64,000 nucleotides of DNA from Mytilus californianus (GCF_021869535.1 NW_026262712.1:110047640-110111639), one strand, 5' to 3'. Positions 26,701-34,478 are shown, counted from the first letter of the stretch. A program made the numbers and translations. Notes: generated from the letters alone by a model not told the origin.

Positions 26701-29700
26701 TCTTTAGTAAATGTACAATTGTGCCAAAGGTGGCAATACCGCTGCAGCCAGATTATTAAACAAAAATGCATATCGATTTGATGAGTTAAGCCCTTTTCAA
26801 CTGAGTTTTAAAGTTTGGGCTTATGTTGTACTGTTCCACCATTGTTCATGGTTAAGGGATGGGGCTTTGACGCCATTAAACATGTATAACCTAGCTTCAT
26901 TCTGTATGTACCTGTCCCATGTCAAGAGTCTGTAACTCAATGGATGTCGTTTGTTGCTGTATATTATATTTGCTTTTCGTTTATTGTTGTGTACATAAAG
27001 CAGGCCATACATTAACTCGTTTGAATTGTTTTACATTTGTCATATCGGGGCCATTTATAACTTACTATGCGGTATTGGTTTTGCTCATTATTGAAGGCCG
27101 TAAGGTGACCACTAATTGTATATTTTTACGTCATCTGATCTCTGAAAGAGAGAGTTGTCTCATTGACAATCATACCATATCTACTTATTTAAGCGGTATC
27201 CAACTCTCACTCGTTATGAAACCTCTTTTGCGTTCATGTAGATTTGTATCTCGTTGACGTATATCTAGGCTACATTATGTAAGTTCTTATACTCAAGTTG
27301 CATTTTAATTGCACATCTTTCATTCTGACTTGTTGAATACCAGTATGCAAAATGATTATAATGCCGTAGCTAAGGCAGCATTCATAAATTATTTTCTTCT
27401 TTTTTGAATGGTCTTCGTTTCAAAAATGTCTCTTACTACGAATTTATATACTCAGTTTACCATTTGTTTACATGGAAATAAGTATATAGTCGTTAAATAT
27501 AGGTGATCATAATTTTTATGAGTGAATCAATTAAGGATTCATTTGAATGATGGTTTTAAACCTTTGTAAATAAAAATATTTGTATGTTTCAATATGATTT
27601 TTTTATAGGTTTGTCCTATAACTGTGGTTTTGAACAAGGACAAGTGTGTATTTTCCAAAATATTCTAGGCGACAACTTTGACTGGACTCTAGGTCATTCA
27701 GTAAGTATTATTCATAATATGAACTAATATTATGTAGGAGTATATAAGGTTCCATATAAAATTAAGCTATTTTCTTTCAAATCTAAACAAATGATTATGA
27801 CCCCCATTCGAAATACTAACCAAATGAGATACACATGAAGTATTGACCCTTGTGTTCCAAGAGATAAGATGCACGTCTGCCTTTGTCTCTGGAATAAAAC
27901 TAATAAAAAAATGATGAACATGTGATCAACGTTTTTTTTAAATTTCTTTCAAAATATCAGATAATCAGTACAGTTTTTAACCAGATTTTGTGCTTAGCTT
28001 TTTTCTAATTTTTTCCAAAGATATACAAACAATTAATGTGATACGTACACTATTTTGAGTTTCACACTAGATGTGATCTTGAATGAAGTGATGAAAACTT
28101 CAACGAAAGAGAAGGATAATTAATCATTAATTATTTGATTTCTGATTAGGTTAAACATATTTTGTAACAATTCACACTAATTACTTCTGATCATTTATTT
28201 GTATTCACAGGTTTTTTTGTCTATAAAAATATTACACTGTTCTTTTGTGAATTTTTAACTGATACCAGTAGACACATCTTTAAAATGAATAAAAAATATT
28301 AAAGAAGACGTTACTAAGTTGTAAAACTTGTGTCTGATCCATTTGTCATTTTGAATAATAAAATATGTTTTAACTAAAAGAAATAGAAACAAAACCTCGA
28401 ATTATTTCGTCCAGCTGACAAATTTTAACCAACAGCAAATTTACTAAAGGTATGAGTTAAAATATCTTTCTTGTCAGTAAGTTTGATTCATATACAGTCC
28501 ATATCCAGAAACCCCCAGACATAGATTATCTTGGTCGTATTTGGCATAAATTTTCGGAATTTCGTTTATATGGCTCTCCAAGATCGTTTTTTTTATCTGT
28601 CTTTACAACTTATTTGAGAGCCTCAGATGAATCTAAAGACAAAACGACCGTCTAGCGAACCGAATTAAAAGATTGGTATCTTGGATGAGCTTTAGTAAAC
28701 CATTGGGTTGATACTGCTGGTAGACGTTTCTTCGTCGATGGTTTTACCAGTCCAGTAGTCAGCATTTTTATATATACAAAACAATCCTTTATATTTTCAC
28801 TTTGTACATGTACTGTTTTTAAAAGAGAAGAAACAGATACCGAAGGCATAATCAAACTCATACGTGAATTTTAAGTTACAATGCCATAGCAACACGAAAA
28901 ACGACGAAAAGACAAGTAATAAAAGTGTAGTTATTCAAAACACTAAGGGTTTTCTACCCCGGGCATATATGAACTTAGTCGTATGAAACATAACTTTTCA
29001 GAATTTTCTGTTTTTTGTGCTCTTCAACTTTGTATTTGATTTTGTCTGCCTTCTGATGTCATTCGATTCGAGCCCTACTAATGGGTCTAATGTAGACAAT
29101 GGCGTACAAAATTTTAATCCAGTATCTTTGAGGAGTTTTTCTAGTTTTCTGATTTTTGGCGTCATTTTGATTTTTTAATGGCAAACTGGATCCCTATATC
29201 CTTGAACTGACAATGTGTATCTGTTTGACATTTTCCAAACAACGGTCTGTATACTTCCATATTCAATCCTGCATACAGAAATAAATGAACTTTTATTATT
29301 TATCACATTTATCCTAACCTCGATATGGTAATTGTCCCCATTTAAATATGTGTGCCTTTGTTCAACGTACTGACTTAGAATTTATGGCAAACAAACACAC
29401 AAATGACGTTATATATTGTCATCTAAAACAAAATATATTGAAGGAATGATAACGATTGTAATCAAATATGTTTTTTTTCCGACAGACAGCGTAGCAAAGG
29501 TTGACTTTTCAGTTATATCCTTCACTCGAAGATATGTTCTGCATTCATTAAAAACAAAGTTGAATGCTATATTGATTTAAAATATTAAATTAAGATGTGG
29601 TATAATTGCCAATGAAACAACTCTCCACAAGAGACCACATTACATAGAAGTTAACACTTCTATGGGTCACCGTACGACCTTAAGATGTCTTTTGATGTTT

Positions 29701-31012
29701 TTGTGTTGTTATGATGTTGTCCGTCCTTTGTTTTTACATAGACCTGAAATCTCATTGTATACATACAAATACATTATATAAAATATAGAAACCTTAATAC
29801 GTTAGCAACAAATGTTCTTTTTAAAATACAGGGTCCAACAAAGAACAGAAACACAGGCCCTACTAATGCATATTCTGGGAGCCAATATGCTTATATTGAA
29901 GTATCTAGAAAACAAATCAATGATTTGGCAGTCTTGTCCTCTATTAATACAGTACTTCCCGGTAAGTAATTTCACAATAAAATAGTTTGTCATTAATCAT
30001 ATCTGAATATCTCAGTGTTTCAGTACACTTTTTCCAAACCCTTGCAACATTTTAGTCAAAGCAGTAATGTTTGTTTTTATCTTAAATCAAAAACTGTTCA
30101 GTTCACATTGAAAACATTTATTTTTAATGTATCCATTAATTTGATAATAGTATAAACTTAATGAAATATATCTGTAAATTGTTACTTAATTTTGTTGATT
30201 GCAGCTTCTACATTTTGTCTACGATTTTACTATCACATGTATGGACGTCATATTGGATCACTTTCCGTGTATACACAGGAGAGAGACACAGAATCTTGGT
30301 CTGTAAATTGGGAGATGTCTGGCAATAAAGGAGACCAATGGTCCCTTGCCAGTGTGGACATTCCTTACCACTCCAACCTTGTTGTATGTATCTTATTAAT
30401 TTTTATTATTCTGTGCCCAGTAAACACTAGCATGTGATTTACAATAATGAATACCTGCATTTATTTCTCCTTTGATGCACGTCGTCCAAAATGCAAGTTT
30501 TGTTTTGAAAAATAGCCAAATATTAATATTGTTGGATAAATATTTTTTTTTATTGTTAAACTTATACTGAGATATTTATCTTACTCAACCTTTTTTTAAG
30601 CCATCCAGCTTCTTCGAATTTTAAATGTTTTGGTTCTGATTAAACTTTTTTTGCGAAAAAACAGTACCAAATTGACAAGAATGCAAAATTACTTTCCTAA
30701 AATTTTGTTAATCTGGAAGTCGCATTAGACCTGTTAAAAAGTGAATTGTTCTTTTGGATGTTTATGATTATTTTTGTATCGCACTGTCAGTTGTGTTTTA
30801 TTTTATGTGACCGATTTACCTCGAATTTTACAAAACCTACTTAAATGCTATACTATCTGCATTTCCTCCGAGATGCTAAAAACAAAAGTAATAGCTAATA
30901 CTATTTGGCATATTGTTATTTTCAGATTGAATTAGAAGCATCAAAAGGAGGAACGAAGAACAAAGGTGACATCGCAATTGATGAAATAACGCTCACGAAC
31001 AATCCATGTTAG
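2636..31012 (+). CDS. Astacin-family (M12A) metalloproteinase, 18 exons, 5' end missing
   Basis: Secreted zinc endopeptidase with domain order astacin, EGF, CUB, EGF, MAM, Thr/Pro linker, MAM. The joined exons (2636-2756, 4491-4563, 7589-7780, 9974-10100, 13401-13520, 13804-13913, 15775-15893, 18245-18399, 18585-18698, 19509-19603, 20624-20756, 23507-23688, 24924-25008, 26128-26646, 27609-27700, 29832-29961, 30205-30383, 30926-31012) give 876 residues. Every junction keeps frame and uses GT/AG. The zinc site reads HEMMHAIGSQHEQTRSDRD and the Met-turn SNMMY. EGF/CUB tails are known from tolloid/BMP1-type and sea-urchin hatching proteases, MAM from meprins, so extracellular substrate binding is likely; the substrate is unknown. 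Signal peptide, propeptide and the first part of the catalytic domain must lie before the window. No lesion was seen, so I infer a working gene. Alternative: one isoform of a longer gene. Confidence 0.9.
3030..4060 (+). repeat. Dispersed repeat with two internal units
   Basis: The block GGGTATCCAGTT...AACATGGCTGACATGGCTAAAAATAG recurs at about 3034 and 3446 in diverged form, each followed by a similar TTGCCCT...GACGATTTT stretch; related text returns near 3640 and 3790. It ends GCGACACAAGCTCTTTAGAA near 4022-4041. I recognise this as a repeat type common in bivalve genomes. It lies in intron 1. Confidence 0.6.
4491..4563 (+). CDS. Exon 2: astacin domain, GCWSYVG...GCVY segment
   Basis: The frame reads GCWSYVGNLG then LSLGNGCVY. 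These two cysteines are the conserved short-range disulfide pair of astacins. Acceptor TTTTGTAG and donor GTATGT; it ends in phase 0. Confidence 0.85.
4680..5030 (-). mobile_element. Penelope-like element 3'-end fragment
   Basis: Contains a block (AGCGAGAACCGAAGCC..., CCATACGAATCCACACTC, CAGACGACTATTCTGGTAT, GTGTCGATTGCAGTC) that matches, in diverged form and the same order, 6130-6430 downstream of a Penelope-like RT remnant. I infer a 5'-truncated copy of the same family, read on the minus strand. Confidence 0.45.
5459..5474. repeat. (TA)n microsatellite
   Basis: Short TA run in intron 2. Confidence 0.7.
6120..7170 (-). mobile_element. Penelope-like element remnant with RT fragment
   Basis: On the minus strand, 6755-6840 encodes LIFQQSVGISIGTYCAPILA, the Penelope-like RT block (GIPMGTNCAPLLADLF), followed near 6600-6780 by EFIHNLL, FTFTFIY and LINPHFSE, matching the next RT blocks. 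The catalytic YIDD has decayed to YIIE, and stops and frameshifts are present. The 3' flank at 6130-6430 resembles 4680-5030. Dead copy in intron 2. Confidence 0.7.
7380..7485 (+). repeat. Fragment of CTTCGTACTTTATTTG / CTGGTATCT repeat
   Basis: TTCAACTTCGTACTTTATTT followed by GACCGTCTAGCGTATAAAAT and CCCTGGTATCTATGATGAG, closely matching 12705-12830 and, more loosely, 28990-29135 and 38600-38690. 3' fragment of a dispersed family. Confidence 0.55.
7589..7780 (+). CDS. Exon 3: astacin zinc-binding site and Met-turn
   Basis: Sixty-four codons carrying the HExxHxxGxxHExxRxDRD signature as HEMMHAIGSQHEQTRSDRD: three zinc-ligand histidines, the catalytic glutamate and the RxDRD block. Near the end SNMMYG aligns with the SxMHY Met-turn, keeping Met and the zinc-contacting Tyr. 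Two positions differ from the usual: Ser replaces Phe after the conserved Gly, and Met replaces His in the Met-turn. Phase 0 at both ends. Confidence 0.92.
7890..7914. repeat. (AT)n microsatellite
   Basis: About 12 AT dinucleotides just inside intron 3. Confidence 0.85.
7990..8890 (+). repeat. Degenerate tandem repeat interrupted by a SINE
   Basis: Units share GATGGTAACTTGRGT, CCTTGCTTGATTGGAATG, ACACAGATGGA..GACATAG and AGGGAAAGAAGCCTAT, seen near 8060-8120, 8465-8560, 8590-8670 and 8750-8830. A GTCC-rich stretch (7995-8050) precedes it. The first unit is split by the SINE at 8130-8370. Confidence 0.6.
8130..8370 (-). mobile_element. tRNA-derived SINE with (CAAT)n tail
   Basis: Read on the minus strand it starts near 8370 with a tRNA-like head holding a good B box (GTGAGTTCGAACCCC at 8310-8325), continues into a GGCTCCGGCTTCC body and ends in a CAAT repeat (GATTGATTGATTGATTG at 8135-8152 on the plus strand). 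Its head matches the plus-strand fragment at 45605-45660. Confidence 0.65.
9196..9289. repeat. (ACAG/ACAA)n and (GATA)n microsatellite
   Basis: AGACAGACAAACAGACAAAC followed by ATCGATCGCTCGATAGATAG. Simple repeat in intron 3. Confidence 0.8.
9974..10100 (+). CDS. Exon 4: C-terminal end of astacin domain
   Basis: Begins VFSSNGGKTI, continues through a segment matching the astacin C-terminus, and ends LMFYDVADITTAYACT; FYDVA and the final Cys are typical of the domain end. Acceptor TTTTTTACAG, donor GTAAAC. Ends in phase 1, as usual at extracellular module boundaries. Confidence 0.88.
10141..10198 (+). repeat. Direct repeat partner of 12562-12620
   Basis: TGTTGTTCGGTCACGAGTTG then TTTTTTGATATCTGAATTCT and GATTAGTTA; the same text, slightly diverged, occurs at 12562-12620. 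Both lie in intron 4. Confidence 0.5.
12161..12247. repeat. Long hairpin with 23-bp perfect arms
   Basis: 12161-12183 is the exact reverse complement of 12225-12247. Inner bases continue pairing (CATGA-TAAGTAC with GTACTTATTCATG, one bulge), leaving an apex CTCGCTAACGCTC. The apex recurs in the hairpins at 17136 and 58685, suggesting one foldback family. Confidence 0.8.
12690..12835 (+). repeat. Dispersed repeat 3' segment (GATGAGTCTTTTGTAGACGA)
   Basis: Contains ACTTCGTACTTTATTTGGCC, GTCACTGATGAGTC, TAGACGAAACGC, CGTCTGGCGTACAAAATTAT and CCTGGTATCTTTGA. Relatives at 7380, 28990-29135, 38600-38700 and, on the minus strand, 45965-46040. A family I recognise as abundant in mussels. Confidence 0.6.
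12836..12969 (+). mobile_element. SINE-like repeat (CATACCACATCTTCT family), copy 1
   Basis: About 130 bp ending GCAATCATACCACATCTTCT, with the GTTGAAGG...TACGGTGAC block upstream. The most frequent repeat of the window, in both orientations. Coding function unlikely. Confidence 0.65.
13401..13520 (+). CDS. Exon 5: EGF-like module 1
   Basis: Forty residues with six cysteines in EGF spacing (SCATLP, LPCQNGG, KTCTCKCPD, GDFCEQP). A symmetric phase 1-1 exon holding the whole module, the standard unit for exon shuffling. Acceptor TTTCCAG, donor GTAAGT. Confidence 0.85.
13804..13913 (+). CDS. Exon 6: CUB domain, first third
   Basis: Reads DACGGTIDL then TSPNYPNNYG and CTWLIK: the CGG start, the SPNYPxxY turn and the CxW strand that define CUB domains. 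Holds CUB cysteines 1 and 2. Enters in phase 1, leaves in phase 0. Confidence 0.9.
13922..14056 (+). mobile_element. SINE-like repeat (CATACCACATCTTCT family), copy 2
   Basis: Starts GCTGACTATGCGGTATTGG just after the exon 6 donor and ends CATACCACATCTTCTC. Well preserved. Confidence 0.7.
15775..15893 (+). CDS. Exon 7: CUB domain, middle
   Basis: Encodes GVPDNIIRATVTDMEI...ACYHWIQIRYHLLGNMGP, corresponding to the CUB core with its third cysteine. The donor GTAAGT at 15894 is the first of three identical donors because an 80-bp unit spanning the exon end is tandemly repeated (15855-16094). Ends in phase 2 and joins exon 8 to read PLRCGS. Confidence 0.82.
15855..16094 (+). repeat. 80-bp tandem triplication across the exon 7 splice donor
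   Basis: Three units at 15855, 15935 and 16015, spaced exactly 80 bp. Units 1 and 2 are identical after their first bases; unit 3 has two substitutions near its end. Each contains the last 35 bases of exon 7, the donor GTAAGT and about 40 bases of intron. Units 2 and 3 are preceded by TTATACAG, an acceptor-like sequence. Confidence 0.92.
16274..16436 (+). repeat. 53-57-bp tandem repeat, about 2.7 copies
   Basis: GATTTACTTAAATAAAA recurs at 16306, 16363 and 16416, each after TTGATTGAAAAAC...GTGTCC-like text. Length differences come from the number of ATTG units. In intron 7. Confidence 0.8.
17136..17294. repeat. 159-bp palindromic foldback element
   Basis: Starts GAAATAATTCATGGGG and ends CCCCATGAATTATTTC. 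The arms pair over most of their length (GAATATATCGTGATTTTACC with GGTAAAATCACGATATATTC), with a CCTGAGCGATAGCGAGG apex. It is followed by GATTCTAATAGGACAAATAC, which also flanks the 58.7-kb hairpin. Confidence 0.85.
17770..17960 (+). repeat. G-rich tract with poly-G run
   Basis: Repeated GGGAA, GGGG and GGAGG runs on the plus strand, with an uninterrupted run of over ten G near 17926-17939. Strongly strand-asymmetric in an otherwise AT-rich intron; potential G-quadruplex sequence. Confidence 0.7.
18245..18399 (+). CDS. Exon 8: CUB domain, C-terminal part
   Basis: Encodes RCGSTDIED (fourth CUB cysteine), then a run ending SRGFSMTLESIGT, matching the final CUB strands (GFxxxxxS). The donor is GTTGGT; the nearby GTAAAA was rejected because it breaks frame with exon 9. 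Phase 2 in, phase 1 out. Confidence 0.82.
18585..18698 (+). CDS. Exon 9: EGF-like module 2
   Basis: Thirty-eight residues with six cysteines: CVDYPCKFGQC, YTCTCDQGFSGTNC. The GFSGTNC ending is canonical. Symmetric phase 1-1 exon; acceptor TTTTCAG, donor GTATGA. The intron before it is only 185 bp, the shortest of the gene. Confidence 0.9.
19509..19603 (+). CDS. Exon 10: MAM domain 1, part 1
   Basis: Encodes EYSAFGCTSEVGEFCML... ending DIFDWETRS. The paired cysteines and the D-F-D-W motif open a MAM domain. Phase 1 in, phase 0 out; donor GTGAGT. Three bases longer than its MAM 2 counterpart, exon 15. Confidence 0.85.
20624..20756 (+). CDS. Exon 11: MAM domain 1, part 2
   Basis: Begins EAAPYNDYTGPKAAKEG and continues NTYLYTRTY... 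to MVLP; the G-x-Y/L-Y pattern and hydrophobic end match MAM strands. Donor GTGAGT after CCAA; the alternative GTATAC two codons on would create a stop in exon 12. Phase 0 in, 1 out. Confidence 0.85.
21553..21725 (+). mobile_element. tRNA-derived SINE, plus-strand copy
   Basis: Head GTCTAGGTGGCCGAGTTGTC (A box, class II tRNA-like) and GAGTTCGAATCCC (B box, 21625-21637), then a body with GAGGGAAGAA and AATTTGCAGATTTAA. A second copy lies inverted at 40019-40152. Degenerate tRNA arms and the attached body argue against a tRNA gene. Confidence 0.75.
23166..23335 (-). mobile_element. Penelope-like element 3'-terminal fragment
   Basis: Shares CATAAGTC(A/G)AAAATAAACTG, ACAACGCCATG and GTGATCTCAGG with 32265-32380, 37395-37450 and 40309-40420, where the block lies just beyond Penelope-like RT remnants. 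Lies in intron 11. Confidence 0.5.
23507..23688 (+). CDS. Exon 12: MAM domain 1, part 3
   Basis: Encodes CLSFWYHMYSYTAIEMGTL, the diagnostic MAM motif (CLxFWYHMYG...GTL), followed by the GNQGNVWRQAEIDIP strand. Acceptor TTTTGCAG, donor GTTAGT. Phase 1 in, phase 0 out. Confidence 0.92.
24520..24672 (+). mobile_element. SINE-like repeat (CATACCACATCTTCT family), copy 3
   Basis: CTGACTATGAGGTATGGGTA, TTGTTGAAGGCCGTACAATG, then GAGAGTTGTCTCATTGGCAA and CAACATCTTCT. In intron 12. Confidence 0.65.
24924..25008 (+). CDS. Exon 13: MAM domain 1, part 4
   Basis: Encodes ITFESMTGNTVFMSDMAVDD then IWLIPGTC; F-E...D-x-A-V-D-D-I is the closing MAM strand and the last residue is the domain's final cysteine. 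Acceptor TTTCTTTAG, donor GTTAGT. Ends in phase 1. Confidence 0.88.
25096..25470 (+). mobile_element. Dispersed repeat (CCCGAGGGTATCACCAGCCC family)
   Basis: ACCACTGGGTCGATGCC, GTCCCCGAGGGTATCACCAG, then CATGCAAAGCTCTGATT and TGTCGAAATGCGCATCTGG. Its first part matches 28680-28760 and 38690-38765; its last part matches 50775-50972. Flanked on both sides by GGTACCGTTTATGTTATTA, possibly a target duplication. In intron 13. Confidence 0.6.
26128..26646 (+). CDS. Exon 14: Thr/Pro-rich mucin-like linker
   Basis: After GSPLVP the frame is about 165 residues of near-pure threonine broken by Pro, Ile and Ser, in a roughly six-residue pattern (IPTTTT). Such stretches are typically O-glycosylated and extended, here separating the two MAM domains. 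It contains a 180-bp higher-order repeat. Phase 1-1, so it can be skipped without loss of frame. The other open frames across it (Gln/Leu-rich, Asn/Tyr-rich, Val-rich on the minus strand) are shadows of the repeat. Confidence 0.85.
26738..27195 (+). mobile_element. Full-length SINE-like repeat (CATACCACATCTTCT family)
   Basis: The longest plus-strand copy. Besides the 3' 130 bp it carries the 5' section (TTGATGAGTTAAGCC, CTGTATGTACCTGTCCCATG, GTTTGAATTGTTTTACATTT) that occurs reverse-complemented at 46667-47045, 50470-50770 and 52620-52920. About 460 bp, in intron 14. Small open frames inside it are not genes. Confidence 0.65.
27609..27700 (+). CDS. Exon 15: MAM domain 2, part 1
   Basis: Encodes LSYNCGFEQGQVCIF... 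ending DNFDWTLGHS: CxFE, a second Cys and the DNFDW motif of MAM. Acceptor TTTTATAG, donor GTAAGT. Phase 1 in, 0 out. Confidence 0.9.
28665..29135 (+). repeat. Dispersed repeat copy (same family as 25096 and 38620)
   Basis: Contains ACCATTGGGTTGATACTGCTG, GTTTTACCAG...GTAGTCAGCA, GGGTTTTCTACCCCGGGCAT and the 3' block TAATGTAGACAATGGCGTAC. The middle is interrupted by unrelated sequence. Confidence 0.5.
29590..29690 (-). mobile_element. SINE-like repeat (CATACCACATCTTCT family), inverted copy
   Basis: AGATGTGGTATAATTGCCAA, GAAACAACTCTCCACAAGAG and GGTCACCGTACGACCTTAAG are the reverse complement of the family 3' end. In intron 15. Confidence 0.65.
29832..29961 (+). CDS. Exon 16: MAM domain 2, part 2
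   Basis: Encodes GPTKNRNTGPTNAYSGSQYA then YIEVS... to INTVLP; TGPxxA and Y-A-Y-I-E are MAM-typical. Acceptor ATACAG, donor GTAAGT. Phase 0 in, 1 out. Confidence 0.9.
30205..30383 (+). CDS. Exon 17: MAM domain 2, part 3
   Basis: Encodes FCLRFYYHMYGRHIGSLSVY, the core MAM motif, then SGNKGDQWSLASVDIP. Acceptor GATTGCAG, donor GTATGT. Phase 1 in, 0 out. Confidence 0.92.
30926..31012 (+). CDS. Exon 18: MAM domain 2 end and stop
   Basis: Encodes IELEASKGGTKNKGDIAIDE then ITLTNNPC and a TAG stop. The final cysteine closes the second MAM domain, so the protein ends with the fold and has no membrane segment or GPI signal after it; a secreted product is inferred. Confidence 0.9.
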   Translation: MELEASKGGTKNKGDIAIDEITLTNNPC

Positions 31013-31240
31013 CCGTTGAATAGAAACAATTGCTTGTAATGTAGTTAAAACCATCCTTTTAGACTTCGATACTTTAATTTATAACTTCAGGGGGGATGTC
31101 AAAGATAGTCAATTGTGCAGTCTTTTTTTAAATTAATTTTCAATATTTATTTTTAGCAATTTTTTTTTATATAGATGCGTCTGATTGGAAGGTAAAGGCA
31201 TTGGGGAGGCATATAAAACAGTCAAAATGTCACCAATTTA

Positions 31241-31246
31241 AATAAA
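31241..31246 (+). promoter_or_regulatory. Candidate polyadenylation signal of the astacin gene
   Basis: AATAAA about 230 bp after the stop codon, the first such hexamer on the plus strand there. Another lies near 31632. Position is plausible but no transcript evidence is available. Confidence 0.35.
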
Positions 31247-31249
31247 AAG

Positions 31250-32264
31250 TATTCACACTTCAGATTTATCTATCAAAATATGTCACTGGTTTTAAAACAA
31301 AAATTATTAAAGGACATTCCTTTTATAAACAGTATGATAGAAATTATGAAAAAAAGTACCCCAATAAATTGGTGGAATGTAGATAAAGATTAAAATCAAG
31401 AAGTGCCTTTATAGAATTCATACTTACTCCCAACGATTAATGATTATAATAACAATAATGTGTCTTCCTTATTTTTAATTTCATTTTATCCATGTTTCAA
31501 GTCAAATTCTGCTTATTGCTATATAATACAACTGCAGCGTGTGCATTGATTCTAGTGTTATACCCTGACATATACCCTTGAAATCTGCTATGTTATGTCT
31601 TTACTTAACTTTTATATCTTTTTTTTTTAAATAAATATCTTTTGTATCATTTTTATTTTATTATTATAGTTTCATTCATACGGATAAGTTGTATTCCCTC
31701 GCAAAAAGACATTAGTACTACAGCCGCTTGACTTTCATAAGAACGTAAGCCCAACTGAATTTCATAATTCTGTTATATATTTTACAATAATAATCCGGTT
31801 GCAAAGGTTTGATACAATTCTCTCGGACATTTCGCAAAGGGTTTGTAAAGAAACAAAACTTCTTGTCCAGTGAATGTCAATTCAATGTTAACAATTAGTT
31901 TTTATGTTATTCAAATCTTTAACGAATTGTCCTTTTTATCTGTTCTGACTTATAATGAAAGAAACTTTTTCTAAAGGTCATTATTTTTACTATTGTTAAT
32001 CAATCTGTAATTTGAAAGAATTAACATAGTATAAGCCAAATGCAACCACACTTGGAGTTGATGATTAATTAAAAATTGCTTCAAACGCACAGTTCCCGTT
32101 TCTGTGCACTCAACAATTGTTTCCCGAATACACGTTACCTTCATCAGGTTCACTCGAGATAATGAGTTTAAAAAAGGTCTAAATAAAACCTTACCGTAAT
32201 CAAACATAGGGTTCAGCGTTAGTATAAATAACGTCTTATTGAATATCAAAACTTTATCCTTATG
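31250..32264. other. Intergenic stretch, no gene seen
   Basis: AT-rich sequence downstream of the astacin gene. A 105-codon minus-strand frame (31971-32288) overlaps a repeat and resembles nothing I know. No RNA gene or clear element found. Confidence 0.4.
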
Positions 32265-32380
32265 AAAGAGAGGCGACCAAAGGGACATTCAATCTGATAA
32301 GTCGAAAATAAACTGACAACGCCATGGCTAAAAAATACAGAAGAACAACAGACAAACAATAGTACACAAAACACAATTAG
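32265..32380 (-). mobile_element. Penelope-like 3'-terminal fragment
   Basis: GAGGCGACCAAAGGGACATTC, GATAAGTCGAAAATAAACTG and ACAACGCCATGGC match the 3' block at 40309-40420 and 23166-23335. Confidence 0.5.
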
Positions 32381-33880
32381 AAATTTTTAATTGATGTTTA
32401 TATTAGTGTTTCATGTTCTGTCCGACTCGGCTTCTGTCAAAATCCATTATTTATTTAGGTGGATGATACACATTTTATTACTAGATTTATGATGTCTGTG
32501 GTCGAGACGGCAATGTTTTCTTAACCGTCTCATGAACTTGGTGCACGTGTTAATTTTCAATCTTTGTCAGGCTTATTCAGTCAGTTGCATTAATTAGTTA
32601 CATGTAGTAGCAGTAGCAGTGCAAAAAATTCAAATCAAATTTTTCGGTTATTTCATAACTATTCTTACAATGCCAACATAACCTTACGAATAACGACAGC
32701 TTATTGTGTTTATATTATACACCCGCAACATTTTAAACAAGAGGTATGAAGATTTAGAATTATACTCGATATTTCACTTTAGATTGTGTCGAAACGGATC
32801 CGGATGGGAATAAATGCTTTATTTTGCAATTTGTTACATTTACTTGGAAACGAGTAGGCTGATTACTAGTGATGTGTTCTATTAGACGCTACGCAATTAT
32901 TTGTTCATATACAAATGGATGCTAAATTTCAAATGGTAACAACTATGTTAATAAATATATCTAGTATACAACACTAAACGTACGTCAGAATTTTTCACTA
33001 GTTTGTTATTTACGCTTGCGTTTCTGTCAATGCCGATATTTTCTGCTAATGACTCTGAGTGGATATTGGCCTACAGATAAGATTGCACTGGTTTACCAAC
33101 ATTTTTAGACGTGTCTTGAGAATCTGGTACACATTTATCTTCTAGACAGGTCAGTTTATTGTAATTTATTTCATTTTCTAGAATTTTCATTGATTCTGAA
33201 AGCTATCGTTAAAATAGATATTTTTAAATGATTAATAATCGATAGACATGTCATCTCAATTCATATTTTGGTCATACAACAAATTATGCGTGCAGTTTGA
33301 AACTGACGAGCAGCAATTTAGCATGATCATTTGAATTATCTACACATTCACTCGATATAAGATCTACAGAAGAGAATTTATTGCGCCTAATTGAGTTCAC
33401 GATGTTGTATATATATTTTCGACATTCATAGAACGTACGCGTGTAGTCAAGAGACAGAAATAATTACTTTCTATTTATTTATATATACATATATATTTAT
33501 ATATATATATATATCTTTTATTTTTAAAGAATTGTTGTGTTACATAAGGTTCGCAAGTGCATAGGTTCATCTTGAATGTGAAATTTTCTATTTAATATTT
33601 GTTTTATCATTGACATGTTTATGGTGATCACCTGATTTAGCACGTGCACATAGACTTCAGATTTTGTATACCATGTACATATGGAACTATGATTACAGAG
33701 ATGTTACACCAGGTTGTATTTAGTAAACGTTACACTATACTCTTATAGATCATGATACATTATTATTGTTAACACTCAACAAGACTACGTTCCGCATAGA
33801 GGCTCTTACTTGACACTATGCTACGAATTCACAAGAATCATGAGAATGAGAGTAAATCATCGGACTACAACACATTTATA
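32381..33880. other. Intergenic stretch, no gene seen
   Basis: AT-rich with a short (AT)n run near 33481-33513. No domain, RNA gene or repeat family recognised. Confidence 0.4.
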
Positions 33881-33884
33881 ACAT

Positions 33885-34478
33885 GGTACTAGAAGATGCC
33901 CGCGAAATCGCGGTACAATTGGGCAAGTGTTGAAACAAGAGTGTGGACACAGTAATAAAGTGGACACAGTAAGGAGTTGGACACGGTTAATGCATTTAAT
34001 TCAATTTTTTTTTTTAAACGATGAAAATGAGGAACATAACGCAAAAGACCCCATTTATCTCGGTGGGAAAATAAAGATATTAAATACCCAAGAAAAGTGT
34101 GGCAATGTGTGATTGTCAGTTGTTTTTTTTTTACCCCTTTTTACTCAATAACCGTATGAGCTACGTCAAATCCGTTGACATTACCGAAAGGGATCAAAAA
34201 TGAGTAACACAATAAAAAAAAAAATCCCATCGAAATCGGATGAAAAATAAATCTATAGTACTTCATCAGGAATCAACCCCTGACTGACTGAACATGCGCG
34301 AAAGCGTATGAGACACGGATCGATAACGGTCTCCGAATGTGGATATTTTCTAAAAAAAATGGCGTTTTCTGTGGAAAAAGATTGTTTCAAAGACAAATTT
34401 AGGAAGTACAAACACTACATTTATACGTCATTTCACAAATATTTCCGACTTTGTACGGTTTCAGAGGAATTGCGGCTT

